A stretch of DNA of 64,000 nucleotides, taken from positions 14,255-78,254 of the forward strand of contig JBQTIW010000124.1 in assembly GCA_052387735.1 (NCBI GenBank), given 5' to 3'. Numbering within the stretch: the stretch's first letter is position 1; every line of letters starts with the position of its first letter. The notes below the pieces were generated by a model, which did not search any database, had not been told where the DNA came from, and worked only from the letters and a program-made list of their open reading frames with translations. Shown piece after piece: positions 1-9,900 of this stretch. The stretch is from RBC101 sp052387735. GTDB lineage: Bacteria; Gemmatimonadota; Gemmatimonadetes; Gemmatimonadales; Gemmatimonadaceae. A program made the translations under genes and the position numbers.

Positions 1-310
1 CGGGATGGGCCGCGCTCATGGCCATCGGTTTGGCGCGAAGCGTTAGGCCATTCGCGCTGACCGACGCCTGGCCGGGAATGCTCAGGAACAGCGTCGGCCG
101 GTGGACGTCGACCGGGACACCGTGGGCCTGGAGTCTGGCGACGATCTCCTCGGCGGCGGTGGCGACGTCGGTGGGGTGCTCGCGCTTGAGGGTCGTGAAG
201 CGTTCGATCAGCGACCAGGGTGCGTCGAGCGAGACGTCGGCAAGGGTGGCGGTGATGTCCGGCGGGAGCGTCACGGCTGGTGCGGGGGAAGGGTGGAGCG
301 GCCTCGTCAT
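1..310 (-). CDS. M28-type peptidase, N-terminal part (runs off the window)
   Basis: This is a partial gene on the minus strand: the ATG is at 310 and the rest lies beyond position 1. About 103 residues are visible. They read as the N-terminal cap seen before the catalytic domain of M28-family zinc aminopeptidases: a 'SLIERFTTLKREHPTDVA' helix, an 'AAEEIVARLQAHGVPVDVH' helix, then 'LFLSIPGQASV' and 'LRAKPMAMSAAHP'. The metal ligands would lie outside the window, so activity cannot be judged. No signal peptide is obvious after this ATG, so the true start could differ. It is divergent from the amidohydrolase at 396 across an 85-base gap. A CGTTAGGC octamer lies inside it at 41-48. Confidence 0.6.
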   Translation of the reverse strand, partial: MTRPLHPSPAPAVTLPPDITATLADVSLDAPWSLIERFTTLKREHPTDVATAAEEIVARLQAHGVPVDVHRPTLFLSIPGQASVSANGLTLRAKPMAMSAAHP

Positions 311-395
311 TTGCGGTCGCAGCGCGGACGCTGTCAAGTAGCCCTGTCCGCCGCGCACCCGTGCGCCCATCTTCGCCGCTCTCCGCCACCCCGAC

Positions 396-1913
396 ATGCG
401 CGCGCATTCCACCTTCGTCACTCTCTGTGTTCTCCTGGGGCTTGGTCCCAGCGTCCCTGGGTCCGTGCATCCGTCCGTTCCATCGGCCGCCCCACAACGT
501 GCCGATTCCGTGATCGCGATCGTGGGCGCCACGCTGATTGACGGAAATGGGGGGCCGCCCTTAGCCGATGCCATCGTTGTGATACGCGGTCGGCGCATCG
601 CGGCCACGGGCCAGCGGGCCAGTGTCCCAGTGCCCCGCGGCGCGCGTGTGATCCAGGCAGTGGGGAAGTACGTCACCCCGGGGTTCGTTGACGCCAACGT
701 GCACGTCTCGATCTACAGCGGCCTCGAGAACTTCGCGCGGTACGAGGATCGTTTCACCGACGTGGTCCTCGAGGCGGCCCAACTGCATCTGAAAGTTGGG
801 GTGACCACGATTCGCGATTCGTATGGCATGATCGCGCCGCTCAAGGCCGCGCGCGACATGATCACCCGTGGCGATGTACCCGGGCCCCGCCTGCTGTTCG
901 CCGGGAACATCGTGGGCTGGGGAGGACCCTGGTCCTTCTCGTTCACCGGCCGCCCGCCGGAGAATCTGGGCCTGCTGCAGGAGCAGATGAACGACGCGAT
1001 CACCCGGGGTGGGGGCGAGGAACTGGTGAACATGGAGCCCGACTCGCTCCGTGCGGCGATCAATCGGTACCTCGATACGGGTGTCGACTTCCTCAAGTTT
1101 GGCGGCACGTCGCACTTCGGCTTTCCCGTGTTCATCGGGTTCTCGGAACGCGCGCAACAGGTGATCGTGGAGGCGGTTCACCGTCGCGGACTCGTGGCCG
1201 AAACGCATTCGACGACGCCCGAGGGCCTGCGCATCTCGCTGCTCGCGGGCGTGGATCTGGTGCAGCATCCCGAAGTCCTCGACGTGCCGATGTCGGATGA
1301 GCTCGTGAAGCTGTTTGTCGAACGGAACGTCGTGTGCGGTATGCTGTCGAACACGATGACGGGGAAGCCGTGGTTGGACTATTCACGCCGCCGCGCACGC
1401 GAGGACTCCGCACGCATCGCGCGCGCGGACAGCGCGCGGGCGCAAGGCATCCATGCGCGCCGGCGCACCGACGCAGAACAGCGGCGCGACCGCGGAGACC
1501 AGGGCATGGCGATCCGCCGCGCCAACGCGCAGAAGCTCATTCGCGCCGGTTGCATCACCGCGCCGGCTACCGACAACTACCTTGGCCTGGCTCCAGAATT
1601 CCGTCGCGATCCCAAACCGGAGTGGCAGGAGCCGGGGCTGGGGACGCTGGCCGCGATCGAAGGTTTCGTTGAGCTGGGGATGACCCCACTGCAGGCGCTG
1701 ACCGCCGGCACGAAGAATGGCGCGATCGCCAGCAAGGCGCTTGACCAGTATGGGACCGTCGAACCAGGGAAGTCGGCGGACATCCTGGTACTGAACGCGG
1801 ATCCGACGGCCGACATCCGGAACATCCGCAAGCTCGAACTGGTGATGAAGGAGGGCGTGGTCATCGATCACCACGCGCTCCCGACCAGGCCGGTCTGGAC
1901 GAAACGCCGTTAG
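396..1913 (+). CDS. Exported imidazolonepropionase-like amidohydrolase
   Basis: This 505-residue protein has a signal peptide (residues 1 to about 30) followed by the composite beta-sandwich and TIM barrel of metal-dependent amidohydrolases: 'AIVGATLIDGNGG', then 'VTPGFVDANVHVS'. The barrel-strand-1 motif is N-V-H rather than the usual H-x-H. Later metal and catalytic positions look present: 'VAETHSTTPEG' and 'LVQHPEV' (His ligands) and 'APATDNY' (the catalytic Asp). The C-terminus has the usual 'LTAGTKNGA' and 'YGTVEPGKSADILVL' segment. It is probably secreted or periplasmic and acts on cyclic amides or dipeptides, but the substrate cannot be read from sequence. The stop codon TAG (1911-1913) falls inside a CGTTAGGC octamer. 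It converges on the asparaginase gene ending at 2021. Confidence 0.85.
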   Translation: MRAHSTFVTLCVLLGLGPSVPGSVHPSVPSAAPQRADSVIAIVGATLIDGNGGPPLADAIVVIRGRRIAATGQRASVPVPRGARVIQAVGKYVTPGFVDANVHVSIYSGLENFARYEDRFTDVVLEAAQLHLKVGVTTIRDSYGMIAPLKAARDMITRGDVPGPRLLFAGNIVGWGGPWSFSFTGRPPENLGLLQEQMNDAITRGGGEELVNMEPDSLRAAINRYLDTGVDFLKFGGTSHFGFPVFIGFSERAQQVIVEAVHRRGLVAETHSTTPEGLRISLLAGVDLVQHPEVLDVPMSDELVKLFVERNVVCGMLSNTMTGKPWLDYSRRRAREDSARIARADSARAQGIHARRRTDAEQRRDRGDQGMAIRRANAQKLIRAGCITAPATDNYLGLAPEFRRDPKPEWQEPGLGTLAAIEGFVELGMTPLQALTAGTKNGAIASKALDQYGTVEPGKSADILVLNADPTADIRNIRKLELVMKEGVVIDHHALPTRPVWTKRR

Positions 1914-2020
1914 GCGGGACGATACTTCTCGGCGAGCGTATTTCCCGTCGTAGACGCGGCCGTTCTTCACCACGGAGCGAATGTGTGGTCATGCCATTCT
2001 CCATTCGCTATTCCCAATCC

Positions 2021-3244
2021 CTACCCCTCCGGACCTCCCGGAAGCAACGGCTCCAGTTCGAGCGCCTGCGCTCCGTTCTCCGCGCATACCGCGAACTTCG
2101 TTTCCCCGGCGTGGTACATCGCAACGCCGGCATACTCGCCACGTTTGTTCAACACGAAGAAGCGGATGTTGAAGTTGGGATTGCCCTTCGCATTCAGCAG
2201 CCGTGTCTCAATCGTGTTGTCGCGGATGCGCTTGAGCGCCTCCATGCCGGCGTCCTTGGGTGACATGCCGCGACGCATCGCTTCGACGATGAGAAATGAC
2301 GACAGATTGTAGAGGTTGGCCTCTCCGCGCCCGGTCGAGCCAGCGGCGCCCACGTCATTGTCGACGTAGAGCCCAGCACCGAGAATCGGCGAATCGCCTG
2401 TGCGCCCCGGGATCTTCCAGGCAAGTCCGCTCGTCGTGGTCACGCCGCAGATGTCGCCGTTCGGCCCGATACCATCGCAGTTGATCGTGCCCCAGAAACT
2501 GTCCTCCCGGATCAGCCCGTCGCGGACCATGGAGCGGCCGGCGGCCAGCCCGCGCGATTCGAAGTCGACGTTAGGCACGTGGTGGGGACTGGTCGCGAAC
2601 GCGCCGTCACCCGGGTCCCGTTCGTGCTTCGGCCTCGGCTGGCGCTCTTTGCCTTTGGGGTCGAGCCAGTGCCCCGGGTCCACCCGGCGTTTCCACTCGC
2701 GCCACAGGCGACGCGACGTCTCGGTGTTGAGGTCGGCTTCGATCGTGAAACCCATCGCCCGCGCAAACTCCTGCGCGCCGGCGCCGCTGATCAGGTGATG
2801 GTCGGTGTAGTCCATGACGGCCTGCGCCACCAGCGACGGCGTGCGTACCCCTTCGATGCACGCGACCGCGCCGGCCCGTTTCTTCGGGCCATGCATGCAC
2901 GACGCGTCCAGCTGGACCACTCCGTCCGCATTGGGAAGGGCGCCGTAGCCGATGCCGGTTTCCAGAGGATCCAGCTCGGGGATGTTCACGCCGGCGATCA
3001 GCGCATCCAGCACATCCTTCCCTTCGGTGATCAGCCGGAAGGCGCGCTGTACCGCGTTCTCCGTGCCGCCATTCCTGAACTCCCATCCGGAATAGTCGGA
3101 GATCACCACCGGGCGCACTGCGCGCTGGATCCAGATCTCGGGACTCCCGAATGATGTCACCGGAGGAGCTAAGCCGAGCGCGGCGACTGGGGTAACGGCC
3201 AGCGAGGCCGAGGCGCGCTTAACGAAATCGCGACGGGAAACCAT
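2021..3244 (-). CDS. Tat-exported N4-(beta-N-acetylglucosaminyl)-L-asparaginase family Ntn hydrolase
   Basis: The protein has 407 residues from the ATG at 3244. This start is chosen because it opens a twin-arginine signal ('MVSRRDFVKRASASLAV'), whereas the longer frame only adds translated GGGAGAC repeats. The body matches the aspartylglucosaminidase family: 'NGGTENAVQRAFRLI', 'VNIPELDPLETGIGYG', then 'GTINCDG', 'CGVTTTSGLAWKIPGR' and 'GDSPILGAGLYVDN'. By alignment to human AGA from memory, the nucleophile exposed by self-cleavage should be Thr253 in 'FWGTINCD'. Expected role: removal of GlcNAc from asparagine or hydrolysis of isoaspartyl amides outside the cytoplasm. The next minus-strand gene upstream (methyltransferase) is separated by the inverted GGGAGAC element. 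Confidence 0.88.
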   Translation of the reverse strand: MVSRRDFVKRASASLAVTPVAALGLAPPVTSFGSPEIWIQRAVRPVVISDYSGWEFRNGGTENAVQRAFRLITEGKDVLDALIAGVNIPELDPLETGIGYGALPNADGVVQLDASCMHGPKKRAGAVACIEGVRTPSLVAQAVMDYTDHHLISGAGAQEFARAMGFTIEADLNTETSRRLWREWKRRVDPGHWLDPKGKERQPRPKHERDPGDGAFATSPHHVPNVDFESRGLAAGRSMVRDGLIREDSFWGTINCDGIGPNGDICGVTTTSGLAWKIPGRTGDSPILGAGLYVDNDVGAAGSTGRGEANLYNLSSFLIVEAMRRGMSPKDAGMEALKRIRDNTIETRLLNAKGNPNFNIRFFVLNKRGEYAGVAMYHAGETKFAVCAENGAQALELEPLLPGGPEG

Positions 3245-3246
3245 GC

Positions 3247-3381
3247 GGGAGACGGGAGACGGGAGACGAAAGAGGGGAGATGCGGATCCTATTTCCTCCC
3301 TGGACCGCCGCCGCGCAAGCCGACCCTCGCGCGTGCGCACGCACAACGCAGACTCGCTCCGTCTCCCGTCTCCCGTCTCCG
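3247..3381. repeat. Inverted element with GGGAGAC heptamer arms
   Basis: The left arm is three perfect tandem copies of GGGAGAC (3247-3267). The right arm is the complement GTCTCCC repeated three times with one end mismatch (3361-3381). The two 21-base arms can pair over a loop of about 93 bases. It lies in the gap between two co-directional genes and abuts the start codon of the asparaginase gene. It is one member of a family of such elements in this window. Confidence 0.75.
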
Positions 3382-3396
3382 TCTCTGCCTCCCGTC

Positions 3397-4083
3397 TCAG
3401 GCGTCCGGAACCTCAGCCTCCCACGCCGGCGGCGGGACTTCCACGAACCAGGTAAGCCACGGCGCGTCCAGCAGCGTCGCGTAGACCCGCAACTCCCGGG
3501 CGCCACAGAACTCGTCGACCGCGCGCTTCACGCCAAACTCACCTGCCGCGAAATGGCCGTCGATGTAGTCGTGCCCGGCGACGATGCCACGCGGACGCAC
3601 CTTGGGAAACCACGCGGCGAGATCCTCCAGCACGGACGCGTAGTCGTGCCGCGCGTCGATATACACGAAATCGAGCGAGGACGCGGGAATCCGCGCGGCT
3701 CCCTCCAACGATGTCATGCGCCAGATCGTGCTGCGATCGCCGAACGGAGCCAACTTCATCCTGGTCGTTTCGAAGAATGCGTTGTGCTGCGCCTGCGAAA
3801 CGTTCGCGATGTCGACGTAGTTCTCCGGTCGGTCCTCATGCCAGGGATCGATCGAGATCAGGTGCATCCCGCGCCAGTAGCGCAGGATGGTCGCCGAATA
3901 GTCCCCCTGCTGGACGCCAATCTCCGCGCCGCAACCAATGAGCCCCCGTCCGTTGAGCAGCACGGGGAACTCCGTCCGGGTTGGAACGAACGCGAGCGTC
4001 GAGTGATAACTGTCGCGGATATCGAGGATATTGGGCATCTGCTCCGGCAATAGGAGATCGGTAGCCCAAGTATCGGCCGTCAC
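3397..4083 (-). CDS. Class I SAM-dependent methyltransferase (Methyltransf_24 type)
   Basis: The protein has 228 residues from a GTG at 4083; an in-frame ATG at 4036 ('MPNILDIRD') is a possible shorter start. SAM-binding motif I is 'AEIGVQQGDYSATIL', followed by 'LISIDPWHED' (motif II acidic residue) and 'LDFVYIDARHDYASVLEDL', which matches the Methyltransf_24 signature with its D-A-R-H-D run. 'RGIVAGHDYIDG' resembles the conserved post-motif histidine loop of this group. The fold is cytosolic and soluble. Members of this family methylate sugars or small hydroxylated metabolites, but the substrate is not determinable here. The gene is on its own between two exported hydrolases. Confidence 0.8.
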   Translation of the reverse strand: MTADTWATDLLLPEQMPNILDIRDSYHSTLAFVPTRTEFPVLLNGRGLIGCGAEIGVQQGDYSATILRYWRGMHLISIDPWHEDRPENYVDIANVSQAQHNAFFETTRMKLAPFGDRSTIWRMTSLEGAARIPASSLDFVYIDARHDYASVLEDLAAWFPKVRPRGIVAGHDYIDGHFAAGEFGVKRAVDEFCGARELRVYATLLDAPWLTWFVEVPPPAWEAEVPDA

Positions 4084-4132
4084 CCGGCCTGCTGGAGTCC
4101 CCGACGCCGTCCGGGCGCTGTCCTCCCGTACG

Positions 4133-5455
4133 TCAGCGCACGAGCTGAATCCGCTGGATGACTGGGTACACCCATTCCACGCCGCGCGTCGTCACGATCG
4201 CGTCGTCCTCGAGCGGGATGCGCAGCTTCCTGCCTCCCCATTCCGGAATAGGCGTGTATGCGAAGAGCTCGATCGAGAACAGGTTGGTCGGCCGCATCTC
4301 GTAGGTCAGTCGCCGGGGATTGAAGAACGCCATTGATGGACCGATCCCGTGCCCCCAATCGCCCACGGAATGACAGCCGATGATGAACTCCGTCGTGTTG
4401 TCCTCGCGTACTTGATTGAAGCCGCGCATCGCCGTGAACCCTGCGGTTATGACGGCGGCATTGACCTGGTCCATCATCTCTTTCGCGGTTTTGCCGGGTT
4501 TGGCGGTCCGCTGGATGACGTCGCGCACCTTGATCGCCTGGTCGAAGGCCCGCTGATAGCTGGCGGGCAGCTTCGTTTCGCCGGACTTGAGGACGTACGC
4601 AATGCGCTTCTGGTCGGTCCACATGTTCAGGTAGCCGATCCCGAAGTCGATCATGATCAGGTCCCCGCGCTGGATGATGCGGTCGTTGGACGTCGCCTCG
4701 ATCCCGGCCGGTCCCGTGATGTAGATGCTGGGTACCTCGAACGAGGTGCCCAATCCGCGGCTCAGCATCTGGTCCTGGATCCACCACGCCACCTCCGCCA
4801 GCGTCGTCACGCCAGGTACGATGACCTCATTTGAGAGGGCGCGTTCAGCGATCTGTCTCCCGATCTCTCCGGCGTCGCCAAATGCCACAATCTCGGACGC
4901 CACGCGTCGCGAACTGAAGTCCGAAACCAGCTTCTCGGCCGAGACCAGGCGTCGGGAAAGCTCCGGTCCCAGGGCTTTGACCAGGTGCGCGTGCAGCGTG
5001 TATGTGAGTCCGTCGGCTATCCCCATTTCCTCGGACATGTTGAGGCCGATGCGCCTCGGGTTCCGCGTGTTCACGAACTCGCCGAGGTCGATGCTCGGCG
5101 AGTCGACGTCGTATGCGCCGCAGGTCGCGCGGTGGTGGTCCGTAATGCCGATTGCGGCGCGCTCGATACGGTCGCCGCCGCGGTCCGTGAAGATGTAATA
5201 GCCGATGCTCCCAACGTATCCGCGACCTAACGACTCCCACATCGGATCATAATGTCCTTCCTTCATCGCCACGATCCACATGTCGATCTGGTTCTCGCGC
5301 ATCGCCTCGGGGAGGATGCGGTCGAACTTCTCGCGCCGGATCTGGCAGAGTCGCTCCCACCGGTAGCGCGCGTCGTGGTGCGGCTGTCCGCCGGCGGGGA
5401 CTACCCCGGCGGTGAAGAGCGCGAGTGCGGCGAGGGACAGGAGGTGCGTGCGCAT
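4133..5455 (-). CDS. Secreted M24 metallopeptidase (Xaa-Pro aminopeptidase-like)
   Basis: The protein has 440 residues. The ATG at 5455 is chosen because it begins a clear signal peptide ('MRTHLLSLAALALFTAGVV', cut near 'AGGQP'); the frame stays open another 700 bases upstream but only as non-coding shadow. After an N-terminal creatinase-like domain, the pita-bread fold carries the five expected metal ligands: two Asp in 'MIDFGIG' and 'MWTDQKR', His in 'GHGIGPSM', and two Glu in 'FSIELFAY' and 'PLEDDAIVT'. Expected reaction: release of the N-terminal residue from X-Pro peptides in the periplasm. It has its own gap on both sides and is divergent from the membrane protein at 5693. Confidence 0.85.
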   Translation of the reverse strand: MRTHLLSLAALALFTAGVVPAGGQPHHDARYRWERLCQIRREKFDRILPEAMRENQIDMWIVAMKEGHYDPMWESLGRGYVGSIGYYIFTDRGGDRIERAAIGITDHHRATCGAYDVDSPSIDLGEFVNTRNPRRIGLNMSEEMGIADGLTYTLHAHLVKALGPELSRRLVSAEKLVSDFSSRRVASEIVAFGDAGEIGRQIAERALSNEVIVPGVTTLAEVAWWIQDQMLSRGLGTSFEVPSIYITGPAGIEATSNDRIIQRGDLIMIDFGIGYLNMWTDQKRIAYVLKSGETKLPASYQRAFDQAIKVRDVIQRTAKPGKTAKEMMDQVNAAVITAGFTAMRGFNQVREDNTTEFIIGCHSVGDWGHGIGPSMAFFNPRRLTYEMRPTNLFSIELFAYTPIPEWGGRKLRIPLEDDAIVTTRGVEWVYPVIQRIQLVR

Positions 5456-5522
5456 TGGGCTCGGCGGTTGTCGGGGTCGCGGAGGTGGGGTCGAGGGCAG
5501 CTGTCTGCGCGGCAGGGTAGCT

Positions 5523-5536
5523 GGGGGGGCCCCCCC
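5523..5536. other. G7C7 perfect palindrome
   Basis: Seven G residues are followed directly by seven C residues in the 237-base gap between the M24 peptidase gene (start 5455, minus) and the membrane-protein gene (start 5693, plus). Both divergent promoters must lie in this gap. The tract could be length-variable. No other structure was recognised in the gap. Confidence 0.6.
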
Positions 5537-5692
5537 GCCGGGAAGGTACAACCGAATCCCCATCTTCCGGATGCCGCTTCTTGCCCTCATGAGACCATTT
5601 TTCTGCCGCCATATGGCGGCGCCGCTCATTCCGTGCGTCGAACTAGCCGTCCCTGCTCCCGCCGGTCGTGACCACCGCCGATATTCCAGGCC

Positions 5693-6169
5693 GTGCAACC
5701 GATCCCCCCCGGAGCCCAGGACTCCGCGCTCGTCGTCGCGCTCCGTCGCGGGCTGATGGCCGTCTTCCTGTTCGGGGTTCTCGGGATGACGGTCGAGCTC
5801 TTCCTCCTCGAGCACACCGAGGACTGGAAGCAATGGACGCCAATCGTCCTTCTCGTCAGCGCCGTGTTCCTGGCCATCTGGACCCTCGCGAGGCCGACGC
5901 TGATCTCGCTCCGAGTCTTCTCGCTGACGATGGCGGCCTTCGTGCTGGCTGGCGCGCTTGGCACCTGGTACCACTATCGAGGGAATGTGGAGTTCGAGCT
6001 CGAGCGGACTCCCGAGCTCGGCGGAGTTGGGCTCTTTGCCGCAGCCATGGGAGGCGCTACCCCTGCACTCGCCCCAGGCACCATGATTCAGCTCGGTCTG
6101 ATCGGACTTCTCTTTACCTTCCGGCATCCGGCCCGCCTCGCCGGCCGAAACGCGCACCAAACCCTCTGA
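5693..6169 (+). CDS. Small four-helix membrane protein of unknown function
   Basis: The protein has 158 residues from a GTG at 5693 and I do not recognise its family. Four hydrophobic helices are visible: about residues 18-38 ('GLMAVFLFGVLGMTVELFLL'), 48-64 ('IVLLVSAVFLAIWTLA'), 72-92 ('VFSLTMAAFVLAGALG'), and 128-143 ('MIQLGLIGLLFTF'). A periplasmic or cytosolic loop of about 35 residues lies between helices 3 and 4. The next gene starts 14 bases downstream, so the two are probably co-transcribed. The sequence gives no catalytic motif. Confidence 0.6.
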   Translation: MQPIPPGAQDSALVVALRRGLMAVFLFGVLGMTVELFLLEHTEDWKQWTPIVLLVSAVFLAIWTLARPTLISLRVFSLTMAAFVLAGALGTWYHYRGNVEFELERTPELGGVGLFAAAMGGATPALAPGTMIQLGLIGLLFTFRHPARLAGRNAHQTL

Positions 6170-6183
6170 CGGAGATTGTGCTC

Positions 6184-6822
6184 ATGACCACCGCCACGAT
6201 GATCCGCGCCGCTGCCTTCGCCGGCGCTGTGGCTCTTGCGACGACGACAGAGGCACAGGTGGGCAAGTCGCCCGGCCTCCTCGATCCCAACCTTGCCATG
6301 GAGCAGCAACTGGCAACCGTCCCCGGCTTCAACGCGGCAATCGTGAAGAGCATCATGGAGAAGCGTCCGTTTCTGCGTCCGGCCGACCTCCACGCGGTCC
6401 TGAGCCCGGCGTTAGGCGCTGAACAGCTCAAGGCGGTGTACGGCAAGGTGTTCGTCCATCTGAACCTCAATACCGCGACCAAGGAGGAGATTCAGATGAT
6501 CCCCGGTGTCGGCGCAAAGATGCTCCACGAGTTCGAGGAGTACCGGCCCTACAAGAGCCTCGCCCAGTTCCACCGGGAGATCGGCAAGTACGTCAAGGAG
6601 GATGAACTGGCGCGACTGGAGAGCTACGTGTTCGTCCCGATCAATCTGAACACCGCCTCGGACGCCGACATGCTGACCATCCCCGGGCTCGGCAATCGCA
6701 TGCTGCACGAGTTCAAGGAGTACCGGCCGTACAAGGACATGGCCCAGTTCCGCCGTGAGATCGGGAAGTATGTGAACGCCAGGGAAGTCGCCCGGCTGGA
6801 GCGCTACGTCACGCTGCAGTAG
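6184..6822 (+). CDS. Exported helix-hairpin-helix (ComEA-like) repeat protein
   Basis: The protein has 212 residues from the ATG at 6184, which follows a GGAG ribosome-binding sequence (near 6171-6176). An N-terminal signal ('MIRAAAFAGAVALATTTEAQ') precedes three helix-hairpin-helix units. Two adjacent units are near-duplicates: 'NLNTATKEEIQMIPGVGAKM' with 'YRPYKSLAQF', and 'NLNTASDADMLTIPGLGNRM' with 'YRPYKDMAQF'. Each ends in a 'REIGKYV' turn. ComEA-type proteins bind double-stranded DNA in the periplasm during uptake. No other competence gene is nearby, so a role in uptake is only a possibility. Confidence 0.72.
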   Translation: MTTATMIRAAAFAGAVALATTTEAQVGKSPGLLDPNLAMEQQLATVPGFNAAIVKSIMEKRPFLRPADLHAVLSPALGAEQLKAVYGKVFVHLNLNTATKEEIQMIPGVGAKMLHEFEEYRPYKSLAQFHREIGKYVKEDELARLESYVFVPINLNTASDADMLTIPGLGNRMLHEFKEYRPYKDMAQFRREIGKYVNAREVARLERYVTLQ

Positions 6823-6936
6823 CACGTGTTCCTTCGCGCATCGACGTGTTCCGGCGCGGAGGGTCGCATCAGCGACTCTCCGCGTGTTTGCGTAGGCAAG
6901 CTGGAATCGCACACACCCACGCTCAGGTTGCCCTCC

Positions 6937-9900
6937 ATGTCTCGCTCAACGCGCTTTGTTCTCGTGGCTGCTCTGTTCGCCGGCGGCGCTCTCGACGTCG
7001 CCGCGCAGGCACGAGCCGTTACCCGGGTTTCCGCTCCGCCTCCTCCGTCGCTCACGAAGCCGGTCCCCGCCACGTTCTTTGCAGGGCTCCGGTACCGAAA
7101 TGTCGGGCCGGCACGCGGAGGTCGTGTCACCACCGTGACGGGCGTCGCTCAGCAGCCGCTCACGTTCTACATGGGTCCGACCGGTGGTGGTGTGTGGAAG
7201 AGCGTCAATGCGGGCCAGACGTGGACCAACGTCAGCGATCGGTTCTTCAACGTTGGGTCGATGGGGGACATCGACGTCGCCGATTCGGATCCGAACGTGA
7301 TCTTCGCCGGCACCGGATCGGACGGCTACCGTTCCAACGTGGCGGTCGGCCGCGGGGTCTACAAGTCCACAGATGCCGGGACGACGTGGAGTCACGTCGG
7401 GCTGGCCACGGTCGGCAACATCGGCGGCGTCCGGATTCATCCCGTCAACCCGCAGATCGCCTTTGTCGCGGCCATCGGCAACCCATTCAAGCCTAACGTG
7501 GATCGCGGTGTGTTCCGCACTACCGATGGCGGGCGCAACTGGTCCAAGGTCCTGTTCGTTTCCGACTCGACTGGTGCCGTCGACGTCGAGTTCATGCCGG
7601 GCAACCCAAGCGTCATCTATGCATCGATGTGGCGCGCCGAGCGGAAGCCGTGGACGATCATCTCCGGTGCGCGTGAGGGAGGCATCTACAAGTCGAGTGA
7701 CGGCGGCACCACGTGGAAGAAGCTCGGTGGCGGACTCCCGAATGCCCTGTTCGGCAAGAGCAATCTGGCGGTGACGCCGGCATCGCCCAACTCGGTGTGG
7801 GCTATCGTAGAGGCCAAACCGGGGAGTGGGCTCTATCGCTCCGACGACGCGGGCGAGACGTGGCGCCTCCTGAGCGATTTTGCGCCGATGCTCACGCGTC
7901 CCTTCTACTACACCGGCGTCACCGTCCATCCGCGGGATCCCAACACGGTCTGGACGTACAGCGAGGGCTTCTACAAGTCCACAGATGGAGGCCGGAGCTG
8001 GCGCTCGCAGAACGTGCCGCATGGCGACAATCACGACCTGTGGATCAATCCGGAGGCTCCGGACATCATGATCCAGTCGAACGACGGTGGGGCAAACGTC
8101 ACCATCGACGGCGGGCGCAGCTGGTCCTCGATCTACAATCAGCCGACCGCCGAGATTTACCAGGTTACCGCCGACAACCAATTCCCCTATCGATTGTACG
8201 GTGCCCAGCAGGACAACTCCACGCTGATCGTGCCGAGTCTCCCGCTGTCGACCGGTAGGCCTGATTCGCCGATGCAGGAGTGGATGGCGGGACCCGGATG
8301 CGAAACCGGCCCGATCATGCCGCATCGGACGAATCCGGACACCGTCTACGGCGCGTGCAAGGGCCAGTTCTCCCGCATGAGCATTCGCTCGGGCCAGGAG
8401 CAGCAGTACTGGAACGGCGGGCAGTCGCTCTACGGCAACCCCGGCAAGGACCTGATCCTGCGCTTTCAGCGCGTCTCCCCCATGGAAGTGTCACCGCACG
8501 AACCGAACACCGTGTACTACGGGTCGCAGTACGTGCATCGCACACGAGATGGCGGCATTACCTGGGAGACCATTTCGCCGGACATGACGCTCAATCCCCC
8601 CGAGCGCCAGCAGACGTCGAGCGGCGAGCCGATCACCATCGATGTCACCGGCGAGGAGCACTACTCGACGCTGTACGCGATCCGTGAATCCACGCTCGAG
8701 CCGGGCGTGATCTGGACGGGATCGAACGACGGCCCGTTCTTCGTCACGAGAAATGGAGGGCGAACCTGGACCGACGTGACGCCCCGCGGCCTGGCGCCGG
8801 CGTCGAGCGACTTCACGCGCAACAATTTCCGCGGGCCGCCGGACGGATGTCGCACGCAGAACATCGAGCCGTCGCCCCACCGTCGGGGCTCGGCCTACTA
8901 CGCCGTGCACTGCTACCTGTTAGGCGATTTCCGCCCGTTCCTCTATCGCACCGACGACTACGGACAGACGTGGACACTGCTCACGCCGGGCACCAACGGC
9001 ATCCCCGCCGACGAACCGACGCGGGTCGTGCGGGAGGATCCGGAGCGCGAAGGGCTGCTCTACGCCGGCACCGAGTTCGCGATGTACATCTCGTTCGACA
9101 ACGGCAAGCGCTGGCAGCCGTTCCAGCTCAATCTTCCGTCGGTCCCGGTGACCGATCTGCGGGTGCATCGCGGTGACCTGATCATGTCCACCCAGGGACG
9201 GTCCTTCTGGATCCTGAACAACCTGTCGATCGTGCGGCAGGCGGGCGACCAGGTAATCGATGCGCCCGTGCACTTGTTCAAGCCCGCCGAGCAGTACCGC
9301 CACCGCTATGCCGGCTCGTTCGGTGGCGTGGAGAGCAGCCGCAACGACCCCGCCGATCCACAATACCCGCCGATGGGTGCGCAGATCGACTACTGGTTAG
9401 GCGCCAATGTCAGCGGCGCAGCCACGCTGGAGATCCTCGACGCATCGGGGAAAGTCCTCCGCCGGTTCACCAGCGAAGGACCCGGTGAAAGCGCGACGAC
9501 GCAGCCGTCGATGCGTCAAATGGTAACCGAAGTCAGCGGGACTCCGCGTCTCCCCCGGACACCGGGTCACAACCGGTTCACCTGGGATCTCACGCTGCCT
9601 GGCCCGTGGGACGCGAACTCGGCGCGGAGTGGGCGCAACGGTCCGATGGTGCTGCCGGGATCGTATCAGGTGCGCCTCACCGCCGGCGGCGCGACGGCTA
9701 CGCAACCCCTTGTGCTGCGCATGGACCCACGGATCGCTCGCGATGGCGTGACATTGGTCGCGCTGCGCGAACAGCTCGATCACAACCTCAAAGTCCGCGA
9801 CATGGTCACGGAAGTGAACCAGCTCGCCGCCAACATCGAGGAGGGCAGGACCCGGCTTCGCACGGCGACGTCCGCGGCCGACACGCTCAAGATGCTGGAA

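Noticed and set aside
561..1268. Long minus-strand reading frame opposite the first amidohydrolase
   Set aside because: It is a high-GC shadow of the plus-strand gene with no recognisable domain or ribosome-binding site; many similar frames elsewhere were dropped for the same reason.
5456..6160. Long N-terminal extension of the M24 peptidase frame on the minus strand
   Set aside because: The extension overlaps a membrane-protein gene in the opposite direction and lacks family similarity; a signal peptide starts at 5455.
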